Source: Actinomycetota bacterium (lineage in GTDB: Bacteria > Actinomycetota > Acidimicrobiia > Acidimicrobiales > Iamiaceae). Taken from it: a stretch of 64,000 nucleotides of DNA. The notes under the pieces were generated by a model. It was not told the origin of the DNA. It did no database searches and worked only from the letters and a program-made list of their open reading frames with translations. The stretch is from the NCBI GenBank assembly GCA_016185275.1, contig JACPNX010000023.1, forward strand, positions 124,001-188,000. Reading direction: 5' to 3'. Within the stretch, counting starts at the first letter, position 1. Every line of letters starts with the position of its first letter. The translations under genes and the position numbers were made by a program. Shown here piece after piece: positions 1 to 6,723 of this stretch.

Positions 1-784
1 AGGGCTTGTCGAACTGCTCCATCGCCTCGGCCCCGTCGTAGGAGACGTCGCCCAGAGTTCGGAGAAGTCGAACGAACTCCGGACCTCGGTGAGCCGGGAT
101 CAGAACGGGACCGCTGCCCCGCCCGGCGAGCTCTTCCTCGGCGATCCGGAGAAGCTCCCGCAGACGCGCCTCCCATTCCAGAAGGTCAGCGTGAACCTTC
201 ATGAACGCCGCCTCGGGATGCTGTGCTGCGGCCGCCTCGCGGGCGGCCTGACGAGCCTCCCTAACCCGGCGAGCTTCGCTCTGCTCGGCCTGCCGTGCAG
301 CCTTGCGGGCCTTGCGGGCTTCCGCTGATTCCCGCTCGATCGCGGCGACCGCGGCGCGCACGTCCGGATCAGCGAGGAGCCGCTCCACCTGCTCGGCGCG
401 CTCCTCCACCGTCTTGCGATGGTCGGCCTTCTGGTCGATCGATCTCCCGCGGGCCCGGGCGGCGTCACGAACGCTCATGCCGTCGTAGATCACCTCGAAG
501 CGGTCTGGCAGCTTGGCCAGATCGCGGTGCACCGTCCACGACACGGTAGGGCGACGCTCGGGCAACGGCCACTGCTTCGCGGTGAAGACGTAGCCCGCGA
601 GGTTGCTCTTATTGACTGCCATGGCCTCGGCGAGCTCGTCGCGGAGAGCTACGGGCACGTGCTCCAGCACGTAGTCCCCGAGGTGCCACTTCCAGTCATC
701 CCGGGAATCCTTGAGGTCAGAGCCGAGGGGTTGCGCGGATCGGATCCGCGCAGCGTCCTCGAGCCATCTCTGGTCGAGAGTCAT
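1..784 (-). CDS. Unrecognised HTH-like protein, 3' end outside the window
   Basis: The minus-strand frame is open from an ATG at 784 to the window edge, giving at least 261 residues with no stop, so the C-terminus is missing. The N-terminal third (about residues 45-70) reads like a helix-turn-helix, with a DELAEAMAVNKSNLAGYV stretch. From about residue 110 to 190 it is a long charged helical region rich in Ala, Arg and Glu, probably coiled coil. It starts 14 bases after the stop of the gene at 799-1464, so the two are likely co-transcribed. I do not recognise the family. A DNA-binding protein of a mobile element is a guess from the neighbours. Confidence 0.6.
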   Translation of the reverse strand, partial: MTLDQRWLEDAARIRSAQPLGSDLKDSRDDWKWHLGDYVLEHVPVALRDELAEAMAVNKSNLAGYVFTAKQWPLPERRPTVSWTVHRDLAKLPDRFEVIYDGMSVRDAARARGRSIDQKADHRKTVEERAEQVERLLADPDVRAAVAAIERESAEARKARKAARQAEQSEARRVREARQAAREAAAAQHPEAAFMKVHADLLEWEARLRELLRIAEEELAGRGSGPVLIPAHRGPEFVRLLRTLGDVSYDGAEAMEQFDKP

Positions 785-798
785 GTGTCGACGCCGAG

Positions 799-1464
799 TC
801 AGGCTGCAGGCTCGTCGCCGGCGGGCAACGATCGAACGCTCCCGGCTGAGACCTTCGCCGCCGTCAGCTGCGCAACGGCCTGCCTCACGGAGCTCCCGAG
901 CGCACGTGCGACCTTGGTCTCGAGCTGCGGCAGACGGGTGAGCACGACCTCGGCCCGCTTGTTGCTCTTGACGAAAGCGTTCACGAGCGTGTCCCCGATC
1001 GGGCGGACGTAGAAGTCCATGATCAGGTCTTCATCGTCCGTCAGGAACCTGCCGCGGACCAGTTTCGTGTTCCCGTTGTCATCGGTGCGAGCGACCTTGG
1101 CCTCGCAGAGCACCAAGCCGAGCGTCTCGGCGAGGGTCTGCCCGGTGGTCGTAGGGGCGGTTGCGACTGATCCCCAGACCTTCGTCTTGAGGAAATGGTG
1201 CGCCTCGTCCTCCACGCCCGCCTGTTCGATGACGTCGTCGGCGAACACACCCGGGAGCAACTCCTCGGCCGCGACGGCCTTCTGGTTGAGCTCCTCGCGG
1301 TTGCTGACGACGTGGTGATGGGACATCACGGCGAACGCCGCCTGACCCATCTTCTTGTAGTCCCGCTCCGGTTCGCCGCTACGGCTCTCGCACATGTAGC
1401 CGGCGATCTCAAAAGCAGCATCCACCTGGGCATCGGCCTCAGGGGACAGGGCTGAGTAAGCCAT
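799..1464 (-). CDS. Hypothetical protein of the accessory island
   Basis: This encodes 221 residues starting MAYSALSPEADAQ. It is mixed alpha/beta-looking and charged, with no signal peptide, membrane segment or motif that I recognise. A GAG-containing ribosome-binding stretch precedes the ATG. It lies 107 bases after the HicB stop and 14 bases before the HTH-like gene, all on the minus strand, so it may be the third gene of a hicA-hicB-led transcript. No function is proposed. Confidence 0.6.
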   Translation of the reverse strand: MAYSALSPEADAQVDAAFEIAGYMCESRSGEPERDYKKMGQAAFAVMSHHHVVSNREELNQKAVAAEELLPGVFADDVIEQAGVEDEAHHFLKTKVWGSVATAPTTTGQTLAETLGLVLCEAKVARTDDNGNTKLVRGRFLTDDEDLIMDFYVRPIGDTLVNAFVKSNKRAEVVLTRLPQLETKVARALGSSVRQAVAQLTAAKVSAGSVRSLPAGDEPAA

Positions 1465-1571
1465 GTCAGTCTCCTTTACGCCGGTTCGGCTCGGAGTGAG
1501 CGGAAGCGACGCTGTTGAACGTACGTGCCCGCATGGGCCGCGGCAAGAGGCTGAGTCTCGAGCGGCTCGTC

Positions 1572-2675
1572 CTAGACCTCGACCGAGGATGGCTCCTCGA
1601 CCGGCTCATGGTCTTCGTCCTCGACCTTCGACGCATCCTCGATTTCCTCGGCGCGAAGTGGCGGCCAGTTGGCGTTGCTGTTCGCGAAAGAGACGAGCTG
1701 CTCGATCTCTTCGCGAAATCGTGGGCCGAGGAGATACAAGCGCCGAACCTGACGGAGCCACGCCGATCGGTCTGTGCGAGAGGCGTAGGCGCACCACCGT
1801 CGCAGCGCGGCGATGACATCAGCGAGTCCGGAGTTCACGACCTCGTCGTTGCTCTCGGCGAGCCCGAGCTGCAGCCGGGACCATCCGAGGAACAGACGGG
1901 CGTAGTCATCGACATCTGCGACGGGGTCGAGATGTTCGACGGCCTCCTCATAGCGGCCCTGGTGGTGGAGCAACTGACCCAGGGAGGACCGCGACCGGAT
2001 GTTCGTGTAGTCGCGCCGCAGGCTCTGGCGCCACAGGGTCTCAGCGAGCCGTACCTTGCGTTCGCGGCGAGCGAGGGCGCCGGCGGTTCCGAACTCCTTC
2101 GCTGATTCTTGTGCGCCGCCTGCGCCTCCCGCGATTCGTTCGGCGGCGAAGCTGTACACAAGGCACGCGAGGTTCGTATCTCCGCGGTTCCGAAGGAAGG
2201 TTGCGATCCCCTTCAACGCGCCGATCGAGTCCGCCTCACCTCCGATGGCATCCGCCGTGACGTCCTCGTAGGCGTCCGTCGTCGTCGTTGTGTTCGTCTG
2301 GGCCGGTCCCTCCACGGCCTCGGCGAGGATCGTGGTGACGAGCTGGTTGAGAGAGCAGCCCTCGCTGTCAGCGCGAGTCGCGAGGCGCCGATGGAGCGAC
2401 TTGGGCACGCGGACTGAGAACCTGCCCGAGTATTCCTCGGGCTCGACCTCGCCGTGCGGCTGCGGGATCTCCAGTCCCGACTCGACGGCAGCCGACAGCC
2501 ACGACTGCAGAGCGCCTTCCAGATTCGCGAGCGCCTCGTCCAAGGTCGCGCCCTCGGCGAAGCAGCCCCGAAGTTCGGGCACGCTCGCCGCGATGACTCC
2601 TTCGTCCGGGACGAGGACGCGCGACCAGGGGCGCTGTGCCAGCTGCTCAGCCTTGTCGCTGTTCGTTTGAACCAT
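1572..2675 (-). CDS. hicB: HicB-type antitoxin fused to a TPR-like C-terminal region
   Basis: The first 70 residues form a HicB-like partial RNase H fold, with a segment resembling the family's typical VPELPGCFAEG-like strand (here VPELRGCFAEGATLDEAL). Residues about 80-125 form an Arc/MetJ-like ribbon-helix-helix (RFSVRVPKSLHRRLATRA...SLNQLV) that should bind DNA. HicB proteins usually stop near 110-150 residues. This one continues for about 220 more, with helical repeats that look like TPRs (for example LLHHQGRYEEAVEHLDPV near residue 240) and an acidic tail. The start chosen is the ATG at 2675 behind a GAGGAGG; a TTG at 2684 is possible. It overlaps the 3' end of hicA. Expected role: neutralise HicA and autorepress. 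The role of the tail is unknown. Confidence 0.8.
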   Translation of the reverse strand: MVQTNSDKAEQLAQRPWSRVLVPDEGVIAASVPELRGCFAEGATLDEALANLEGALQSWLSAAVESGLEIPQPHGEVEPEEYSGRFSVRVPKSLHRRLATRADSEGCSLNQLVTTILAEAVEGPAQTNTTTTTDAYEDVTADAIGGEADSIGALKGIATFLRNRGDTNLACLVYSFAAERIAGGAGGAQESAKEFGTAGALARRERKVRLAETLWRQSLRRDYTNIRSRSSLGQLLHHQGRYEEAVEHLDPVADVDDYARLFLGWSRLQLGLAESNDEVVNSGLADVIAALRRWCAYASRTDRSAWLRQVRRLYLLGPRFREEIEQLVSFANSNANWPPLRAEEIEDASKVEDEDHEPVEEPSSVEV

Positions 2676-2937
2676 CGCGTTCAAAAACCTCCTCGAGGGC
2701 AGTCAGCATGCCGGTGGCGGTCTTCAGTCCAAGAACCTTGTTGCCAGTCGGGATGGTCACCGGCGGCGCACCTTTGCGGACCGCGGCCCAATGCGAACCC
2801 TTCCCTCGCTTCTTGTCGATCTCGTATCCCAGAGCGGTACACACCGCCGCGACCGCCTCTGGGGTGGCGGACCGGCGCTTCAGTCGGAAGTCGGCGAGGG
2901 CCCGCTGAGCCTTCGCACGGTCGTACGAGGAAGCCAC
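2647..2937 (-). CDS. hicA: HicA-type mRNA interferase toxin
   Basis: This encodes 96 residues starting at a GTG preceded by AAGGAGA. The hallmark is KRGKGSHWAAV around residues 43-53, containing the Gly-Ser-His of the HicA double-stranded-RNA-binding-like fold. His is the catalytic residue in characterised HicA ribonucleases. A following VTIPTGNKVLGLKTATGML segment matches the second half of the family. It is somewhat longer than typical HicA (about 60-80 residues) because of an N-terminal extension (about 40 residues precede the motif). The gene overlaps hicB, consistent with translational coupling. Confidence 0.8.
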   Translation of the reverse strand: MASSYDRAKAQRALADFRLKRRSATPEAVAAVCTALGYEIDKKRGKGSHWAAVRKGAPPVTIPTGNKVLGLKTATGMLTALEEVFERDGSNEQRQG

Positions 2938-2963
2938 GCTAGCTTCTCCTTAGTCCTGTGTGA

Positions 2964-2977
2964 CACTATATATGGTG
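2964..2977. promoter_or_regulatory. AT-rich near-palindrome, candidate hicAB operator and -10 region
   Basis: CACTATATATGGTG is an almost perfect palindrome (one mismatched pair) in an otherwise GC-rich region, 27-40 bases upstream of the hicA GTG. It contains TATATA, suitable as a -10 element on the minus strand. Autoregulation by the ribbon-helix-helix of HicB is known for the family. Binding here is inferred. Confidence 0.45.
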
Positions 2978-3078
2978 CTAGTTGATGTCCTCATCCTGGC
3001 ATGGCACCGTGTTCGGTGTCAACTGCGACCGATGCTCCGCCCGTGGGCCGGACGTTGACCGACCTGTTCGAGCCGCAG

Positions 3079-4870
3079 TTAGAGGTCCAACGAGCGCAGC
3101 CGAGCCTCTGCATCCGGCGCCATAGCCACGACTGCGTCGCGCTCGGCGCGGAGCCGAGCAAGGAGGAGTGTGCTCTCGGCCTGGTGTGTGAGACTCGGTC
3201 GTCGAATCCGGTCGTCGACGGCGGGCTCGTCGACGTCGAAGATCCACCCCTGGCGCCGATCGGTCGACCATTCGATGGTGAGGTCTTCGACGGCCTGGTC
3301 GAGGTCGTCAGCGGCGACGTAGACGTGGCTGGTCTCGCGGGCACGGCTCATGGCGACGTAGGTGAGCTCTCGGCCGCCGCCGTCGGCGAAGACGTGTGCG
3401 CGGTCGACGGTCGCTCCGTGCATGCGATGGACCGTGACGGCGTAGGCGTGGTCGAGACGGTCCTGCCGAGCTGCTCGCCGATGAGGCTCTCCTGGCGGCC
3501 GTCGTCGAACCGGACGGTCAACTGCTCGTCGCCGACAGCGGTGACGGTGCCGCGTTCGCTCGTCACGAACCGGCCGTCGCCTGACGGCGCGAGCGTCACG
3601 ACCCGATCGCCGACCGCGTAGCGCTTGCCTCCAGACTCGATCTCGGGGCCGGTGATCGCGCCGGCTCGGATGCGGCGCTGGCGGGCTCGTTCGTTGAGGG
3701 CGGCCACGTCACGCCGTCGCCACGCCAGCAGGACGGTCTCGTGGCCGGCCCGTAGGTCGGCTTCCCACGCGGCGATGGCGACGTCGAGCGCATCATCACG
3801 GGTCGGCGCGGTGCGAAGCCGCTCGTTGTCGCGGTACCACTCGATGGCGTCGGTGACCTTGCCGTTGCGCAGCCGCTCGAGGGCGCCACGCTCGGCGGGT
3901 TCGTGCTGGCGGATGTTCTCGTCGAGGACGTGGACCGCGGGCCCGTGCCGGTTGATGGGGCTTCGAGCCCACCGCCCGCTTCGACGGCGTCCAGCTGGCG
4001 GTGGTCGCCGACGATGACGGCCTTGGCGCCGGCGACGTCGACGGCGGCGAGCAGTTGGAGCATGGCCTGGTCGTCGGCCATGCCGGCTTCGTCGATCAGG
4101 AGCGCGAGCCGCCGGTGCTCGAGCCGCCAGACGAGCGACGCGATGGTGCGGCTGTCAACGCCGGCTTCGTCGTGGAGGGTGCGCGCTGCTTGGCCGCTGA
4201 TGGCGGTGCCGGGGACGCGGTAGCCGTTGCCTTCGTAGCCGGCGCGCAGGACGTCGAGGGCGGTGGTCTTGCCGGAGCCGGCGACGCCGACGGTGAGGTC
4301 GAGACCTCGACCAGAGGCGAAGACGTGAGCGATTGCGTGCCGTTGGCTGTCCGTGAGTGACCGCCCGATGGCTCGCTGCTTGTCGGCGATGGCGAGGCCC
4401 GTAGCGAGCCGACCAACCTCGACACTGCTCTCGCGCCCCACCAGACGCTCGGCTACCGCCTCGACGGCGTGCTCGGTAGCGAGCACCGAGGCTGCGGCCC
4501 ACGCCCTACCACGGGGCGTCGGGCTGGCCGACGAGCCGCACGCACTCCCGGTGCTGCACGATGCCGGCGACGACCCGGTCGAGTTCGTCGGCCATGCAGC
4601 CGTAGAGCGCAGGAGCGACGACACGGATCACGTCGGCGCGGGTGAACGCCTTGCGCTTCGCCAGCGGGCCGTTCGGGCCGACCGTCTCGTAGACAAGCTG
4701 CTCGCGCTCGCGGTCGGTGAGGGTGCGCAGCGGTCGATGGTGGTGCTTCGTTGACGAGGTTGAGACGTTGGGCGCAGCTTGCGCGCCGGCCAGTCGGTGG
4801 CGACCAGCTCCTCGAGCCAGCGGCCGATCAGCGCCTCGGGCGTCTCGTCCTTCTTCGCCTCCCGTCTGTG
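3079..4870 (-). pseudogene. Decayed MobF/TraA-type relaxase-helicase (helicase part)
   Basis: Pieces of one protein lie in successive, different minus-strand frames. Near 4770-4870 there is an EALIGRWLEELVATDWPARKL piece. At 4506-4757 there is a stretch rich in TDREREQLVYETVGPNGPL. At 3970-4500 lie a Walker A (GVAGSGKTTALDVL) and a Walker B (LLIDEAGMAD) followed by VGDHRQL. At 3460-3970 an intact-looking helicase segment ends in a beta-rich region. At 3079-3440 lies the UvrD-C-like TVHRMHGATVDRAHV and VAMSRARE motif. At least four frame changes (near 4760, 4506, 3970, 3450) separate conserved pieces, so no full protein can be made. Such proteins nick and unwind DNA for conjugation. The N-terminal relaxase domain is not seen. 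Confidence 0.75.
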
Positions 4871-4985
4871 CAGGCGTGACGGAAGCGGTGGATCGTCGCC
4901 AGCTCGTGGGCGCGACCGGTGCAGCACAGCTCGTCGAACATGCCGCCGCGGCCGACGGCATGGAGCTGCCGAGGGTCGCCGACGT
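4862..4985 (-). pseudogene. Second relaxase-helicase fragment
   Basis: One minus-strand frame reads VGDPRQLHAVGRGGMFDEL followed by an AHELATIHRFRHA stretch. This is the region just after Walker B in TraA-like helicases. The equivalent region (VGDHRQLDAVEAGGGLEA) is already present near 3990, so this fragment is not simply the missing upstream part of that pseudogene. It comes either from a second helicase gene or from a rearrangement. It abuts the oppositely oriented integrase stub. Confidence 0.55.
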
Positions 4986-4994
4986 GGCCGGCAC

Positions 4995-5205
4995 CATGGA
5001 AACGGTGACCGGAGCGAGCACGAAGGAGCTGATGCATCGGCTCGGCCACGCGAGCCCGCGAGCTACGCCGCGCTACCAGCACGCAACGGCAAGGCGCGAC
5101 GAAGCGATCGCCGACGGCATCGACCGAATCCTCGAAGCCGCACAGCACGACGGTGAGACCGGCAGCAACGTGCTTCGGTTCCGAAGTAGCGCGGGCGACG
5201 GCTGA
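4995..5205 (+). pseudogene. C-terminal stub of a tyrosine recombinase (integrase)
   Basis: About 69 residues read GASTKELMHRLGHASPRAT and then RYQHAT. This is the LGH box and the nucleophilic Tyr at the very end of phage- or ICE-type integrases. The catalytic Arg, Lys and His-x-x-Arg boxes that should precede it are absent: upstream sequence switches to a helicase fragment on the other strand. It can therefore no longer recombine DNA. The stub ends 7 bases before the zeta-like gene and lies about 1.25 kb from tRNA-Ala, a usual integration target. Confidence 0.75.
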
Positions 5206-5211
5206 GCCGTC

Positions 5212-5790
5212 TCAGGCCAGGGCGCGCAGCTCCTTCGGTGTCCACCGTGGCCCGGCCGGCTTCGACACGGCGACCCCGCGATGGAACGACGCCACGACCC
5301 GGAACGGCTCGGACGCCGACGAGTTGTCGTAAAGGGTCGCCTCGTCGACGAGTTCGATCGCCTTCGCCACGAGTGACCACAGACGCGCATACCGGGACCG
5401 CACCTTCTCCTCGGGTACGTCGTGGCCGTCGTTCTCGACCCGGTTGCGCACGCGCGCCACGGCCAGGTCCTCGGGGACGAGTACCACGTGCAGGATCACG
5501 AGGTAGCCCGCTTCGGCTGCTGCCTTGACGAGGTCGACCTTCGAGTCGTGCGAGAAGACCGTCTCCGTAACGAACGACGTCCCCGCCGCGAGCAGCTCGT
5601 CACGGCGCTCGGCTGCCAGGCGGGAAGCGTCGTAGGCGTGGGCGGCAGCATCGTCGGGCCACTCGCTCGCGGCGATGACATCGGCGTTGACGAACTCGAG
5701 CTTGGTGACCGGTCCGATCACCCGGTCGTACAGCGTCGACTTCCCGGCACCGTTGGGGCCGGCGATGAGGTGGAGAACCGGGTCCGCCAT
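5212..5790 (-). CDS. Zeta-toxin-like P-loop kinase
   Basis: This encodes 192 residues starting MADPVLHLIAGPNGAGKST. The Walker A motif GPNGAGKST is followed by FVNADVIA and then TETVFSHDSKVDLV, the layout of zeta/AAA_33 proteins. These phosphorylate small substrates; UDP-N-acetylglucosamine is the target for characterised zeta toxins. The start is set by the TGATG overlap with the upstream ParD-like gene, which implies translational coupling. A longer frame upstream is the shadow of that gene. Toxicity is inferred from family and neighbour; some AAA_33 proteins are not toxins. Confidence 0.75.
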   Translation of the reverse strand: MADPVLHLIAGPNGAGKSTLYDRVIGPVTKLEFVNADVIAASEWPDDAAAHAYDASRLAAERRDELLAAGTSFVTETVFSHDSKVDLVKAAAEAGYLVILHVVLVPEDLAVARVRNRVENDGHDVPEEKVRSRYARLWSLVAKAIELVDEATLYDNSSASEPFRVVASFHRGVAVSKPAGPRWTPKELRALA

Positions 5791-6254
5791 CAGCCGGCGG
5801 CGCGCACCTTCGACTTCCCGGTCTTTGCCGTGGCACCGCTGGCCGGCCTCTTGGCTACCGCTGGCTTCGTCGCAGCCGGCTTCTTCGCTGCTCGTGACTC
5901 CGCTGGCCCGCTGCGTTCGACGATGCGGCCCCTCTCGTCGAGCTCGACCCAGGTGCGGCCTGCGCGGGCGAAGTCCTCGGCGAGGTCGAGCTCGGCCCGG
6001 GCTTCGTCCATGCGCGCCGACCACTCGGCCCGCACGACCGCCTGTTCCTTCGGATCGAGGCTGTCGTAGGAGCGGCTGCCGGCGAGGACCGCGGCGATCT
6101 CCTTGTGCGAGATGCTGGACGACGCCTCGATCTCCCGACCGATGCGCGCCCAGTGCGCAACCTGTTGAGACGCGCTACGGCTCTGCACGCTGCCGGCAAG
6201 CTTCGCCGAGGCGTACAGCTCGTCGTCGATCCGGGCCGGAGAGGTCGTCGCCAT
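5790..6254 (-). CDS. ParD-like antitoxin
   Basis: This encodes 154 residues. The N-terminal 45 (ARIDDELYASAKLAGSVQ, then SRSASQQVAHWARIGREIE) match the ParD-like ribbon-helix-helix antitoxin family that pairs with zeta-like kinases. The middle is acidic-helical, and the last 35 residues are a Lys/Ala/Pro-rich basic tail reminiscent of nucleic-acid-binding tails. The ATG at 6254 lies 7 bases beyond a likely -10 element, so the mRNA may be nearly leaderless. It overlaps the toxin gene by one base. It should neutralise the kinase and repress the operon. Confidence 0.75.
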   Translation of the reverse strand: MATTSPARIDDELYASAKLAGSVQSRSASQQVAHWARIGREIEASSSISHKEIAAVLAGSRSYDSLDPKEQAVVRAEWSARMDEARAELDLAEDFARAGRTWVELDERGRIVERSGPAESRAAKKPAATKPAVAKRPASGATAKTGKSKVRAAG

Positions 6255-6260
6255 GGCTCG

Positions 6261-6290
6261 ACTGTAGCAATCTGCAACAGTGCTGAACAA
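6261..6290 (-). promoter_or_regulatory. Promoter and operator palindrome of the ParD-like/zeta operon
   Basis: Reading the minus strand, TTGTTC (6290-6285) and TACAGT (6266-6261) are spaced by 18 bases, a good sigma-70-type pair, with the ATG only 7 bases further on. ACTGTaGCA-atc-TGCaACAGT at 6261-6281 is an inverted repeat with 9-base arms matching at 8 positions. It overlaps the -10, as expected for an autorepressor site. Confidence 0.5.
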
Positions 6291-6366
6291 TGCGGGCCCC
6301 GGCCTCAACACGCACCCATCACATCGACGGGGCGTGGTGCTCGGTGCTCAGCCGTGCTGATCTCAG

Positions 6367-6394
6367 GGTCACACTCAGGTCACATGAAGGTCAC
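6367..6394 (+). repeat. Three GGTCAC direct repeats at exact 11-base spacing
   Basis: GGTCAC occurs at 6367, 6378 and 6389, one per DNA helical turn, between the TA operon and the 3' end of tRNA-Ala. PhoP of Streptomyces and Mycobacterium recognises 11-base direct repeats with a TCA core, and integrase arm sites can look similar. Which applies here is not shown by the sequence. Confidence 0.6.
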
Positions 6395-6451
6395 GCCAGC
6401 CGCCGGCCGGTCCGGGAGCGGCGGGCGCCGACCTCGTGACCTGGACCTTCG

Positions 6452-6528
6452 TGGTGGAGACGATGGGACTCGAACCCACGACCCCCTGCTTGCAAAGCAG
6501 GTGCTCTAGCCAGCTGAGCTACGTCCCC
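6452..6528 (-). tRNA. tRNA-Ala (anticodon TGC)
   Basis: The minus strand gives acceptor GGGGACG pairing with CGTCTCC (one G-T pair), D-arm AGCTCAGCTGGCTAGAGC, anticodon loop CTTTGCAAG with TGC, and T-arm GGGTTCGAGTCCC. The discriminator is A and CCA is encoded. It marks the edge of the accessory island and is a plausible former attachment site. Confidence 0.95.
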
Positions 6529-6723
6529 GGAGGACGACGAGCGTAGGCCCGGCGGCCGCCGATCGACATCCGCCGACCGCGACGTCCCGGAACACGTCGC
6601 CCACAGCCCTTCCGCCTTGCGCAGCGCCACGCCGCCGGCTCCACCGGAAGACCGGCACCGCGACCAGGTCTCCGGTACCCTCTGCGGGTCCTGCACCACA
6701 GAAGGGGACAGGAGGGACCGCGG

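Noticed and set aside
5791-6024. N-terminal extension of the zeta-like protein
   Set aside because: It overlaps the ParD-like gene entirely and is Arg/Gly-rich shadow sequence. The coupled ATG at 5790 gives a normal start.
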